Source: Prorocentrum cordatum (Eukaryota; Sar; Dinophyceae; Prorocentrales; Prorocentraceae). Taken from it: a DNA stretch of 23,210 nucleotides. The position numbers and the translations under genes are program-made. The notes below the pieces were generated by a model. That model searched no databases and had not been told where the DNA came from. It was given only the letters and a program-made list of their open reading frames with translations. The stretch covers positions 706,183-729,392 of the forward strand of contig CAUYUJ010015027.1 of assembly GCA_963575745.1 (NCBI GenBank). Direction: 5' to 3'. Positions 1 through 9,075 of the stretch are shown piece by piece; position 1 is the stretch's first letter; each line of letters begins with the position of its first letter.

Positions 1-101
1 CGGCCTCATCCTCTAGGCCGCCACCTGCTCCTCCTCTCTCCCCTGATGAACAGCACGAATCCACCTCTTCCAGCTGCTCCGACGACGGCTTCAACGAGAC
101 G

Positions 102-464
102 ATGGCGGCGCATGAGCTTGGGGTTATCTATCCAGATGGCTCAGTGGGTGGGGCTGCGAGACGGACAATGGCGGGCCCTACGATGGACGCTTCCCCCACG
201 GGGCCCATTGAGGCAGCTACCTCGCCGGCTTCAGCTACAGCGAGTGCAGATACCCTCAATAGTTTTCGGAGTTGGATTGCTGCGGTGCGCGAGGCCTTGT
301 CCGCCACTCGAATGGCATCGGGATCTTCAGAGCTGCTTTCTGACAGACAGATGGCGCGCGCAGTAGACTTCCTCAACGGGCACTTCGATCTCTCGGACGA
401 GCAGCGGGGCCTGGTGATCTGGATGCTTCAGAACCCTGGCTGTGTACTGAGATGGCATGTGTGA
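102..464 (+). CDS. hypothetical protein, unknown function
   Basis: This is an open frame of 120 residues from ATG to TGA that matches no family I recognise. The N-terminal half is rich in Ala, Ser, Thr and Pro. The C-terminal half (about residues 55-110) looks helical and mixed-charge, with a stretch like DRQMARAVDFLNGHFDLSDE that resembles a folded domain more than random sequence. Its stop overlaps the start of the next plus-strand frame by 8 bases. The two could be one gene joined by splicing or broken by a frameshift, or the overlap may be chance in GC-rich DNA, where long frames arise easily. No promoter or splice signal decides the start. Being coding at all is an inference from composition. 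Confidence 0.3.
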   Translation: MAAHELGVIYPDGSVGGAARRTMAGPTMDASPTGPIEAATSPASATASADTLNSFRSWIAAVREALSATRMASGSSELLSDRQMARAVDFLNGHFDLSDEQRGLVIWMLQNPGCVLRWHV

Positions 465-1188
465 AGGCGGCGGTCTTCACCTCGAGTTGCAGGGCTCGGT
501 CGGCGCAGGTGGCAGCCAAGCTGGGTCTGGATCTGCCCAACCCTCTCAACTGGAGACACAAGGCTCAGACGCTACTCGCCCACGGGTTAATGGCCTCACC
601 AATCGCGTTCGCGTCTCCTGGCCGATCGGCACTACGCGCGTGGCACCTCTACCTGCAGAGGCTCCACTTGCTCTCGGGCAGCATGATGAGGCGTCTGTTG
701 CGGATGCCCAACTCACAGGCAGTGCTGTTCTTGGTGATGATGTGCGTTCTGACGACGCTGCTGCCGCCTCTTTCTCGCCGACTGCTGTAGCGGCCTCTTC
801 TGAAAATGGTGCCTCGAGTCTGGGCGAGGACGATGAGGATGCACTGCTTCGCCTCTTGGAAGCAGAAGTGGCCCAGTCTGTGGTTATGGCCTCTACTGCT
901 CCTCTTGGCGACACAGGTGATCCTGATGACCAACATGCGGAGGTTTCTGCTCTGGTTCTGGCAAGCCCTGGAGAAGCGCCCGCTGTGGACAGCGCTGGCG
1001 GCGTTCGCCCTGCTGGCCCTGTTCCTGAAGAGGGCTCTTTTCTCCATGGCGGCGCTGCCGTCGCTGGCTCGTCGCCCGACGCCCCCAGCTTCCACCGCGA
1101 CGACATCGGCGACATGCTCGACTCCACGGAGGAGGTCCTGAGGACAGGCCCCGCGCGGGCCGCGGGCGGTGCGCCTCGTGCTGCCTAG
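457..1188 (+). CDS. hypothetical acidic, low-complexity protein
   Basis: This is an open frame of 243 residues ending in TAG. I do not recognise it. The product is Ala/Ser/Gly/Asp/Glu-rich and acidic in its middle and C-terminal parts (for example SSLGEDDEDALLRLLEAEVAQ at roughly residues 120-140), and looks largely disordered. No membrane segment or catalytic motif is visible. An overlapping hydrophobic frame at 806-1141 is best read as the shadow of this acidic frame. The start overlaps the stop of the upstream frame (ATGTGTGA). It could be the continuation of the upstream frame after a frameshift, or an exon of a spliced gene. Confidence rests only on length and on the coherent acidic composition. 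Confidence 0.38.
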   Translation: MCEGGGLHLELQGSVGAGGSQAGSGSAQPSQLETQGSDATRPRVNGLTNRVRVSWPIGTTRVAPLPAEAPLALGQHDEASVADAQLTGSAVLGDDVRSDDAAAASFSPTAVAASSENGASSLGEDDEDALLRLLEAEVAQSVVMASTAPLGDTGDPDDQHAEVSALVLASPGEAPAVDSAGGVRPAGPVPEEGSFLHGGAAVAGSSPDAPSFHRDDIGDMLDSTEEVLRTGPARAAGGAPRAA

Positions 1189-1355
1189 GGCAGCGGCGCG
1201 GCTGAGATGGGGATTCCCCATTGAGGCGCGGGCTCCCTCACCGCCTCATCCTCCTTCTCATCTTTCTCCTCCTCAAGACACAAAACACAACATGACGGAC
1301 CAGCGAGCACAATACAATTTGCAAGCGAAAGATGAAGACAGCTCGGACCTACCGT

Positions 1356-1391
<36 letters not shown>

Positions 1392-1406
1392 AAAAAAAGA
1401 AGGCGA

Positions 1407-1447
<41 letters not shown>

Positions 1448-1630
1448 GAAATGGGAAGGGATCCGAGCCGAGAAAACAAGCTGCGGAAATGCTCGCTGTT
1501 CGTGCCGTGCACGAGCGGGCGGGAGGGGGAGGGGAGGCGGGGCCCTCTCTGACATGCTCTGTCATGCTCTGCTGCACTGATGCCTTATCTTCCCTTAGCG
1601 GTGGGCCCCTTTTGAAGAATTTATAAACTG
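1189..1630. other. gene-free stretch with compound microsatellite
   Basis: I see no coding signal here. The segment follows the stop of the acidic frame and could include its 3' untranslated region. It has a pyrimidine-rich stretch (about 1230-1275), then a compound microsatellite (listed separately), then unstructured sequence. No AATAAA-type signal is evident, which is usual for dinoflagellates and so not informative. Confidence 0.6.
1361..1445. repeat. compound microsatellite (AG)n-(A)12-(TA)n
   Basis: Thirteen AG units (1361-1386) run into twelve A (1387-1398). After a 10-base spacer come about 18 TA units (1409-1444). Seen directly in the sequence. The AT-only tract is conspicuous in otherwise GC-rich DNA. 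Confidence 0.97.
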
Positions 1631-1879
1631 TCAGACTAAAACTAAGTTGGCACTAGCAGTGCTAAGGAGGACCCAGTCTACTCCGATGAAGCTATAGGGC
1701 GACTTGTGCGATTGACTGCTATTGACTATTATGGGCAACCTGTTGCGATAACCCTTACTACTCGCCCTATTCGTGGCCAGGCCTAGAGCCGCTGGCACCC
1801 AGTCTATGTCAGAACACGCAGAAACGCCTAAGTCCTTAAACTTGCACTTGAGGTGGCGCGCGTAATTCTGCAGGATCAC
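1631..1879 (-). CDS. possible decayed minus-strand coding fragment
   Basis: This is an 82-residue minus-strand frame with a balanced composition (W, C, Y, N, D all present), unlike the arginine- and proline-rich shadow frames nearby. I recognise no domain. Read upward, the same frame stays open to about 1910, overlapping the 3' end of the neighbouring basic minus-strand frame. The two may therefore be one reading frame interrupted by a one-base shift near 1895-1905. AT content is higher here than in the flanks. It may be the remnant of an old element. Function is not assignable. Confidence 0.2.
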   Translation of the reverse strand: MILQNYARHLKCKFKDLGVSACSDIDWVPAALGLATNRASSKGYRNRLPIIVNSSQSHKSPYSFIGVDWVLLSTASANLVLV

Positions 1880-1893
1880 CAGATTAGCCCCTT

Positions 1894-2166
1894 CTACACC
1901 TTGACCTGGTCAGTCCGTAGCTGATGGGTCTTGGTCTTCTTCCTCTTGCGCCCCTTCCCCCCCTTCTTCGTCGCTTCAATCAGGTTGGCTGGAGGAGTGC
2001 CTGCTGAGGCCTTCGGCCTGGGAGGCTCGGCAGGCTCTACAAGCGGCTCGCGGCCATAGAACGCGTACTTGCCTGGGCGCGAACCGATGGTCTTGGCCTT
2101 GGCCACACTCGGTTTCGGCCTGGGCTTGAGCTTGGCCGGCGGCATGTTCTGGGTCATCGGTTCCAT
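1894..2166 (-). CDS. hypothetical small basic protein
   Basis: A minus-strand frame of 90 residues starts at an ATG (MEPMTQNMPPAKLK) and ends at TAG. The product is strongly basic and Pro/Lys-rich. The C-terminal third carries a dense cluster, GGKGRKRKKTKT, that looks like a nuclear-localisation or nucleic-acid-binding tail. Similar Lys/Gly-rich tails occur in the linker of element R1 in this window, so it may be part of another degraded element. No domain is recognised and no cis signal fixes the start. It may continue by frameshift into the frame at 1631-1879. Confidence 0.33.
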   Translation of the reverse strand: MEPMTQNMPPAKLKPRPKPSVAKAKTIGSRPGKYAFYGREPLVEPAEPPRPKASAGTPPANLIEATKKGGKGRKRKKTKTHQLRTDQVKV

Positions 2167-2456
2167 GGTAGTTCGAATGCCCCAAAAAACACGCGCCCCA
2201 GGCTTGATATAAAAAGATATTTAATTAGCTGGTGGCAATGGTACTACAACGTGCTATATTGGATATGTATATATGTATATATATGTGTGTGTATACTCTC
2301 TCTCTCCCTTGTTCCAGGCAAACAGCTCCTCTCGCTCCCTCACTACACAGGGTGTCGTGAGACGCATCAGCACACCACAGCTCTGCGCGCGCAGGGGTGG
2401 GAGGGTGCGTAGGATGGTAAGAGGATAGCGGGCAGGATGGGAGGGCCCTGATGACC
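2167..2456. other. gene-free stretch
   Basis: No supported gene. It contains an AT-rich segment (about 2205-2295) with a small compound microsatellite, then unstructured GC-rich sequence. Confidence 0.6.
2263..2306. repeat. compound microsatellite (TATG/TA/TG)n then (TC)n
   Basis: Alternating TATG, TA and GT units (about 2263-2294) are followed by a short TC run (about 2296-2306). Imperfect; seen directly. Confidence 0.9.
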
Positions 2457-2813
2457 CTAAAGGGCCTCACGCCTCCTCACCTCGTCCACGTGGTCGAGGG
2501 AAGCGTTGACCGCCGCGCGCACGTGGTTGAGCATTTCCACGTGCACCGTCACCCGATCAATCCTCCGCTGAACCTCATTGCTGCCTGGACCAGGCTCATG
2601 CCCTTCAGGTTACGTGCCCTCGAGGATCGCGAGCTGGGCCATGAGGCCGCGCACTACGTCCCCTAAAGGGCCGCATTGCGCCGACAGGGCGTCGCGCGCC
2701 TGCCCCGCGGCCTCCGACGCCCCAGCAAGGAGCCGATCCATGTCCTGCAGGGCCCGGCCCCCCACCTGGCCCGACGGTGCTTCCACGCCGCGAGCAGCGC
2801 TGGGCCCCGACAT
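2457..2813 (-). pseudogene. possible coiled-coil coding fragment with one in-frame stop
   Basis: On the minus strand a frame opens at an ATG (MSGPSAARGVEAPSGQ) and reads 67 residues to a TAA at 2610-2612. The same frame then continues for 50 codons to a TAG at 2457-2459. Both halves look alike: Ala/Arg/Val/Leu-rich and helical, with heptad-like spacing (for example RRIDRVTVHVEMLNHVRAAV). One frame with a single internal stop is more economical than two unrelated frames. It lies just downstream of the 3' end of element R1 and could be part of it or an independent relic. Function unknown. Confidence 0.33.
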
Positions 2814-2952
2814 GGCTGGGCTAGAAGCTGGGGCTCGGGGAAAACAAACCTACGGATGAGGATGCTGGAGGGGCGGAGGGGAGGTAGTGAAAGGGGAGAT
2901 AGGTGTCCAAGCAGCCTAATGGAACCTAATTGGGCCCATTATCGGAGAAGGT

Positions 2953-3177
2953 TCAATTGGTCCCTGGCACTCCCCCCTTCCTGAGCTTACGAAGCTCCGA
3001 GGACGCGGCATTGGGGCAGCCCTGGGGGTTCGTGAGCTTCTTGCCCACCCGGGATCCCGTTGCGAAGCCGCCACATGCATGACAGAAGAGGACGGGGAGG
3101 TGTGCGTGTTCTGCACATCCCACTTGAAGCACATGTCTGCTCCGTCGGGCTACCTCTAGCGCATTGCGTGGGGCCAC
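2953..3177 (-). pseudogene. R1 C-terminal Cys-rich knuckle
   Basis: This minus-strand frame ends with a Cys-rich segment, FCHACGGFATGSRVGKK, with a further Cys about 18 residues later (C32, C35 and C54 of the frame), then ELRKLRKGGVPG. A CxxCG pair, a later Cys and a Leu-Arg-rich helix ending in Gly-x-Pro suit the nucleic-acid-binding C-terminus of many LINE polyproteins; the exact zinc ligands are not certain. It lies downstream of RNase H in R1 sense, as expected. The 220 bases between it and RNase H (3180-3400) contain scattered coding remnants in changing frames. Confidence 0.55.
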
Positions 3178-3404
3178 CGACTGTGCCCTACAGGGCTTAG
3201 ACGGCCTAGGTTCTAAAGTTGCGAAGCAGCGAGTACACCTGAAGCTGGAACCTGTCCGTGCAGGCTGGTGACACTATACAAATGCTCGTTCTTTCCTCTG
3301 CCGCGGGGGCCTTGGCTAAGTCTCCAAAGAGATCTTCCTTGGAAGGTATACTCCTTGAATGAGGCTGCAGTGCATCTGCAGACTCAGGACATGTTCATCG
3401 GTCC

Positions 3405-3885
3405 TATCGTCGGCTACTTGGTGGCTTCTGGCCGCCTGGCCGGCGTGCCAATCAGCCGCTTTGTTGCCTAAACTATAGTGTTGCATCTAGGTCCGAGATC
3501 GCATCCCCGGCCTCGCGGCGGGCCTTTACCTTCTCTAGCTCAGGCCAGTGGCGCGGGGCCACCACCCGTGCAATTGCACGCACAAACCCACCAGATTGGC
3601 TGGATATTGCCTGACCTCTGGCTGGGCTCAGTCCCTGAAATAGCCCAGAATAATCCGCCACAGTTGGGGCAGACCTAGGAAACTCAGACCACTCAGTCGC
3701 CGAGCTGAGCCCTCCGTGCTCAGCAAGGCCTGAGTGTTGCTTTAAATACCTTGGAAGCGGGGATCTGATTGCCAGAAGAAGCTCACCAGCTGGACTCAGC
3801 TGGACTGCTGAACAACCTGCCCTGGAGATGGCAGGACAAGTTGGGTGGAGCCCACTGCCATCCACAAATATGGGAAGGTCTCCAC
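3405..3885 (-). pseudogene. R1 RNase H domain (broken)
   Basis: The minus strand reads PIFVDGSGLHPT followed by a strand-like segment, matching the first strand of RNase H with its catalytic Asp in DGS. An Glu-containing helix (GLAEHGGL), then VADYSGL (second catalytic Asp position), then a KVKAR segment follow. After a stop at about 3473, another frame gives GNKAADWHAGQAARSH, which fits the conserved GN..AD C-terminal helix. In life this domain degrades the RNA strand during reverse transcription. The order Asp, Glu, Asp, and GN..AD is the evidence; the KVKAH histidine appears as Arg. The frame change between the core and the last helix, and the intervening stop, mark it as inactive. Confidence 0.68.
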
Positions 3886-4954
3886 CAAATGCCCCTGGGG
3901 GGGGGCACCTGCCATTAGCGTCAAAGCGCGCTAAATCTCAACCTTCTGTCAAAGTCTTGTTTGGGTGCCCACAGCCGGCTGAAAAAAGAGTCGTCAGGGC
4001 CTTGCACCAATGCCGTAGCTTGAAATTCACCCAAGTGCTCATCCCTAGCCTCCTGGAAAAAGGGGCAAGTCCATATGCAATGGAATATAGTATCTGGTTG
4101 ATGAGAGTAGGGGCATAGTCCATCTGTCCCGAACCCCCAAGCTTGCAGCTTGGTCCCAGTAGTGCAATCACCACAGAAAACTACTCGGCAGTGTTGGACC
4201 TGTTTAGGTCAGTCCTTTGCTCGCCTGCTTGAGACTGGTCCTGAACCCTTCTACCCAAAGCCCCTCATCTAAGTTGGGGGTGTCCGTTGGGAGGGTTTTG
4301 GCAACATGCTGGCGCACCAGCTGTTGCGTTAAATCGGCAACAAAATCTTGAGCTACTGCCCTAGGCGGTGTTTCCGTTATATTGTATGCCTTGCCTTCCG
4401 AATTGGCAAAGCGGATTGGGCCAAAAGTTGCCCAGTTTCAATTGCTAAGCCAGAGTAGCATTTGAGAGATAGGCCCATGCACTTTCCCTGACCAGGAAGT
4501 GCATTTGAAAATGTTTGCCGATCCTGTTCCGCGGAATTCCTTGGCGGATAGCTGGTCTGCGTGTCCTTTTACATCAGGTCGCGGCGAAGAAGCCCTCCAC
4601 CATTCCTGACGATACCTTTCCAGACAGGCTCCTGCAAGAGAGAGTGGGTCCTGCAGGTCCAAAGTAGACCACCACAAAACAAATTGTCCTGACCTGAGGT
4701 GGAAAGCTGAAGCACCTAAAGATAGGGATCGCAACTTGGATCTCAGCCGGCGTGTTATGTAACAAACAAAAAACATGAAGTCGCCGGCACCATGACGAAT
4801 GGTGGGTCTCACTCCCGTCGGGAAAAAAACGACTCCTAAGGGCCATGGTTTTCTTGCCCCGAAGCCCTTTCAGTATCCGAACCCTGGCATACAAAGTGAG
4901 CCAGCGCTTCCTGCGGACCTTGCAGGCCCCCGTGTAACGGGCCGACTTGCCCGC
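3886..4954 (-). pseudogene. R1 RT thumb and connection region (heavily decayed)
   Basis: This region lies between the RT core and RNase H. After a TGA at 4955-4957 the RT frame continues with AGKSARYTGACKVRRKRW and an Arg-rich helix (about 4850-4950), as in the post-RT segment of related LINEs. A different frame carries LQDPLSLAGACLERYRQEWW (about 4600-4660), which also suits the helical region before RNase H. 3938-4437 holds only short frames without recognisable motifs. At least two frame changes are needed to connect these pieces. There is a G9 run at 3897-3905. Confidence 0.5.
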
Positions 4955-6367
4955 TCAGAAATCCATTCCCAAATGATCAACTCCCCAGCCAGCAATACCT
5001 GCCAGCTCACCAGGAGACTTCGCTTGTGCTACCAGCCCCCCTGAACTTCCCACGATGCTGACCTTTGGCATTGCTAGCTTCAACTTGAGATCTGCAAGCC
5101 GCTGCCGAACATGATAAGCCAGTTCTATCAAGTTGTCCAAAACCAATGGCATGCTCAGGCCAAAACTAGAGAGAGCGAGGTCATCGATGCGCAGACTGGT
5201 CGAAAGTCCTTCTCCCACTGGTTCTTGCATTTCTGGTAGCAAATAGGTCTTTGCCCTGTACGTCGCCAGGGATGTACCTGCCGCAATCCCTCTACCCGGG
5301 TAGACCGTAGAGGAGACGCACCCACCCATGAGTGAAGATTCGGCGCGCCCAACGGTAGAGATTCAGGGAGAAAACCAACACATGCTGAGGAGAATGGACA
5401 GCCAGCCCGTGTTCGTAGAGAAGTTGATGATCAACCATCTCGTAGAAGGTCCTAAGATCCCATATGATCGAGAGATAGTGGCCCCTTGCCCTGGGGTTGC
5501 CTCGCTCCTTATCTACTGCCGCCAAACAGGGTCCTCCAGGGACCTCCCTTGGCACTACAAGGAGCACCTAGACCGTGCTCGTTTCCCCATTCTCTACAAT
5601 CAATGCTGCCCAACTGGCCTTGCACCCGAATGAAGACATATAGATGTCCGACGCATCTCCTCCCTCCCCTGTGCGCGTTGCCTGGCAATCAACAGTTGCA
5701 AGTCATGAAGAGAAGATCGCGCTACACCTAGCATGTCCATGAGCACGTAGATCTTGCCCAGGGCCTCCAGGCAGTTGCCAGAGGCCACCCATATGCGCTT
5801 CGGGTGGTAGCCGTCAGGTAAGCAGGTGCGAGGGTTGAACCCTCGCGCAACCCTCCTCAGTTCCCCTGCAGGTACCCCCAAAGGTGCCATTCACTTGGCC
5901 CGTGCAGAAAAACATGGAAGGAATTTCCTGAGGTTCCACGGTTGCCATTGGTCACCCCATGCTTCTAAGTGGGACTGCGCGAGATTTGGCAACGAAGAGG
6001 AAGGTCCGTGGTCCGTGGGCGTCATTTCCTCCTGGAAATCTTCGGGCCCTTTAAGATGTCGACAAATCTGGGAACCTCCTCCTTCTGCTGCCCGCTCGCA
6101 CCGCGCTTCCCATTTTGCCTGCCTGAGATTCCTGTCTACTCCTTCTACGTTGGCCAATTCATTGCGAAATCCTGCAAGTAGCCTCCCAAACTCTTCCAGT
6201 TCCACCTCCGTTCTGCGAGGGGAACCTGCTGACTGGCTACCGGGTGGAATATGTCTCCTGCATGCCAATATTTTCGGAAAGGGGCCTTCTCGGACAGGTA
6301 AGTCTTCCAGTTGTTCAAGCAGCCGATTCAGAATTGATCCAATGGGCGTCCTGTTGGGAGCATCCAA
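4955..6367 (-). pseudogene. R1 reverse transcriptase domain (broken)
   Basis: Read on the minus strand, 6367-5600 gives a helical linker and then DGYHPKRIW, the fingers motif usually seen as DGWHPKHI in LINE RTs. A TGA at 5891-5893 interrupts it. A second frame (5567-5292) carries motif A, WDLRTFYEMVDHQLL, with the catalytic Asp codon at 5457-5459. A third frame (5329-4955) carries motif B, PGRGIAAGTSLATY, at about 5278, and motif C, LRIDDLALS, with the Asp pair at 5180-5185. The pattern from fingers to motif C matches the non-LTR RT family, which copies element RNA at a nicked target. Two frame changes and the stop show it is non-functional as written. Confidence 0.85.
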
Positions 6368-6521
6368 GTAAGATGCATAGTGGCCTTATTTTTCTTCAAG
6401 ACGATGGACCACCCGGCTTACTGTTTTTTGTTTCCAAAGCGTTTCTTACCATATGATTTCGCCATGAGCAGAGCTGATACAGGCACTATTTTATTCAGGA
6501 GATGAACCAATCAAGAAGCCT

Positions 6522-6887
6522 TCAGGGTCTGTCTGAGTTGCTGTATGCACCTCTATTCTTAGCGTTCCAAGAATCGTAGACTTCATTGACCAGGTGAACC
6601 CCTGCCTCGGAGGTAGTACCTGCTGGGGCCATGCTCGCCTGGTATTCCCTACCCCACACGTCTCCGCCCACCTTCACTCCTTCCAAAAATGGTTCCAGCT
6701 TATCTACGCTGTCCTGGTAATCTAGGGGCTCTACTGGGGAGGGGCCCATAGCTGGTGGCTCTACTGGTAATTGCTGGTGTTTTCTGGTCACTCTTACATC
6801 GATACTGTGAGTGCCCTGCCTAAGTTGGAAGTAAGCCGCCTTGTACGGTTTGCCGGGGGGGGGGGGGGGGCCAGGTCCACTTCGCAT
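6522..6887 (-). pseudogene. R1 linker between endonuclease and RT
   Basis: This 121-codon minus-strand frame starts beside a 16-base G run (6855-6870) and reads GKPYKAAYFQLRQGTHSIDV, consistent with the segment right after an APE endonuclease, then a Pro/Val/Glu-rich linker. The G run lies where the frame changes from the endonuclease to this linker; an indel in it would explain the break, and the expected final SDH motif of the endonuclease is not seen. Function beyond linking is unknown. 6370-6521 contains no clear reading frame. Confidence 0.5.
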
Positions 6888-7578
6888 TTCTCAATAACAT
6901 GTGACAAGAGGTTGCTGATGAGGAAATAGTCAGTTATGGACGAGCACTCTCCAGATACATATGTGTGCATGGCAACATCTGATTGGCAGCGCATGTCCAG
7001 CTTGTCCACTGCAACATGGTCGAAGCTCCTGGCGAAGGGAATGTTCCAATCCTCACCCAAAATGCTTGCTATTCCATGATGCAGTGTGAGATTCAAGCTT
7101 ACGAATACATCGCATATTGGTGGGGCCTACCCCACCCCTTGATAACCAGTTGATGCTGTGCGGGGAGAGGATGCCGTAGGCGTTCGTGCGCAGAAAGCAC
7201 TGCGCAGCCCGACCTTCTACCTGGAACTGCTCCTGCCCGTGTCCATTCCAAGCGTCCAAGTAAGTGTTTCCTCGCCAAGATCATGGGCCCTCCCGATGGA
7301 TTATTGCGGGGTCGTGGGACGGCTCCTGGACTGAAAATGTTCCAGCCTTTCTTGCGCAGGGAGCTTTCTACTGCTTGGAGCTTATCAGGAAATATCTGGT
7401 GCTCCTGGAGAAAGATGACGTCTGCCTCTATGCCGCTGATGAGAGGCTCCCCTGACTTCCAGGCGTTGAGGTTCAGGGTGACGAACCGAAGAGGGGCCCT
7501 TTTGGGCTTGGCCCCATCGCATCCCCTTCTTGGGCTTCTTGGGGCTCTGGGAGGCCTTCTGGCCTTCGTTCGGAACAA
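6794..7578 (-). pseudogene. R1 APE-type endonuclease (EEP family, broken)
   Basis: The frame 7578-7099 reads LRFVTLNLNAWKSGEPL then EADVIFLQEHQ. These match the first strand of endonuclease/exonuclease/phosphatase proteins (Asn, codon near 7473) and the metal-binding Glu (in LQEH, codon near 7404). After about 7300 the signal moves to another frame (VEGRAAQCFLRTNAYGIL), then to a third (7096-6794), where GEDWNI at about 7051 takes the place of GDFN and SGECSSITDYFLIS takes the place of the SxIDY strand. The enzyme nicks target DNA in LINE retrotransposition. The domain order is clear, but three frames are needed, so the copy is dead. Confidence 0.78.
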
Positions 7579-8171
7579 GATGTTGAAGATGCCTCCATAG
7601 GCGCCTCGGGTTCAACCGGCTTGCCCGGAGCCGCCCGCGCTGGCCAGCCCGAAAAAAATCCATGATGGTTGTTTCTGGTGTCCTTTTCTGTGCCCTTAGC
7701 TTGTCCTCAGAGGAGGACACTTGGGCTTTGAGCGTCTTACCGCGTCCTCGGACAATCTTGACAGTTTCAAGAACTTCATCCTTGTTTCCCGAGCAAACCA
7801 CTTTGAACGATTCGGTTTCCTGGAGTTTGCCAATGGGGCCGCCGAGGTCAAGCTCTGATTGATGTTCGCTTAGAACTGCCCTTCCCCGTAATCTTCTTAC
7901 CCTTGCCCCTGCCTCCCTTCTTACTTCCTTTACCTCTGGCAGGTTCTGCGGGTGGAAACTCATCAAGGGCACGATCATGCCATCCATCCTGATCTGAGGA
8001 TAATGTGACGGCTTGTTGGTCGACTGGCATGGCGAACCCTGGCCTACAGGCCTCTTCCTCTCCATGCTCACTATGCTCACTGCGCTCCTTAAGCTTCTCA
8101 TTCCATCGCTGATAGAGATCATCGCGAACGTAAAGTGGGAGCCCTTCAGCAAATCTGTTCCAGGCGCCCAT
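7579..8171 (-). pseudogene. R1 basic linker upstream of the endonuclease
   Basis: Two overlapping minus-strand frames cover this region. The one from 8171 ends in a Lys/Gly-rich tail (GKGSKKGGRGKGKKITGKG). The other, from about 7900, continues with ELDLGGPIGKLQETESFKVV and a charged helical segment up to the endonuclease. A switch between them near 7850-7900 gives one continuous basic linker. Such linkers between an N-terminal zinc ribbon and the endonuclease are plausible nucleic-acid-binding segments; no domain is recognised. Confidence 0.45.
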
Positions 8172-8526
8172 CTTCTATATGTGTCTTTGTCCCTGGGATC
8201 CTGAGTCCCCCGAGAGGCTTCCGTTTCCTCACGAAGGTCTCCGATTTTAGCTTCGATTTCAGATATTTGCTCCTGGAGGTGGGTTTGTGTTTAGCTTTCA
8301 CTGCTTCCAGAACTTGATCACAGGTCTGCATTTCTCCCAATCTAGATTCCGACTGGGCCCCTTTTGTTCGAAGCTTCTTTTCCTTCCGTTGGATGACCTG
8401 AGATCTTGGGAGCTGGGAAGCGTTGGTCTGCTTGATCGATTCGTAGAGGGCCTCGATATTCGGGACCAACTCTTGAGGGATATCGCTATTTGGGGGAGTC
8501 CGTGGACAGACTGAGGACAAGATGTC
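8146..8526 (-). pseudogene. R1 coiled-coil segment
   Basis: This is the same reading frame as the N-terminal R1 ORF, after a stop at 8527-8529. It encodes about 124 residues rich in Lys, Glu, Gln and Leu (for example LVPNIEALYESIKQTNAS and LGEMQTCDQVLEAVKAKH), predicted helical and coiled-coil-like. Similar segments in other elements mediate ORF1 multimerisation, but here that is an inference from composition. Confidence 0.48.
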
Positions 8527-9075
8527 CTATAGGCTTCTTTGGTCGTCATTCTCCTCCCTGCTCCCATGCAGTCTCTGCCAAACCCTTCCAAATGGATTGC
8601 CGTAGCCGTAGTTATGCGGGTTCTGGTTGGACAGGTAGTTCCGGCCTGGCATGCCTGAAGCGCCTCGGCCTCCTCCTTGTTTACCTCCTTTGCTTCCTCC
8701 CAAAAAGGTTCCTTTCGGCCCACCGTTGGAGAATCTTCTGCCATTCCCCAAGCATTTGCCGCCCTGAGGCGGTGGTGGGGGAATCAGGAGTTGGGGCACA
8801 GCATTTGGATGCCCCCATTCCCATAGGTCAGCCTTGCAATTATAGCAAGAATGATACAAAGGAGGATTATTCTTATTGCGGCACGCGCCACATGTGACAC
8901 CAGTGATCTGGAAGCCATGTTTATACATTGCCTGCCCGCCGCGGTGGGGAGCTGATATGGGCCGATCGCAGCCGGCAGCGTGGTGGAAGCTTGCTGTGGG
9001 CAGCCCGCCTCGAGCCAGCCCCTTGGCTGCGTCCAAGCACAGCCGCAGGGCACGGTTTCGGGCTTGAGCCATCAT
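8527..9075 (-). pseudogene. R1 N-terminal ORF with zinc ribbon and Gly-rich region
   Basis: The first ATGs of this frame are the tandem ATGATG at 9075-9070, inside the SL relict. A four-Cys ribbon, C-x2-C-x11-C-x2-C (GVTCGACRNK ... SCYNCKADLW), lies at 8836-8892. A Pro run and a Gly/Lys-rich segment (GGPKGTFLGGSKGGKQGGGRG) follow. Zinc ribbon plus Gly-rich tail suggests nucleic-acid binding. The frame is intact for 183 codons, then meets a stop; the same frame resumes after it. I treat it as the N-terminus of a degraded R1 polyprotein rather than a host gene, because coiled-coil, endonuclease and RT follow in order on the same strand. Confidence 0.58.

Noticed and set aside
806-1141. hydrophobic plus-strand frame that looks like a membrane protein
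   Set aside because: It is out of phase with the longer acidic frame and is explained as its shadow.
5828-5846. GCGAGGGTT-G-AACCCTCGC hairpin resembling a tRNA T-arm
   Set aside because: No acceptor, D or anticodon arms flank it and it falls in the R1 RT coding remnant.
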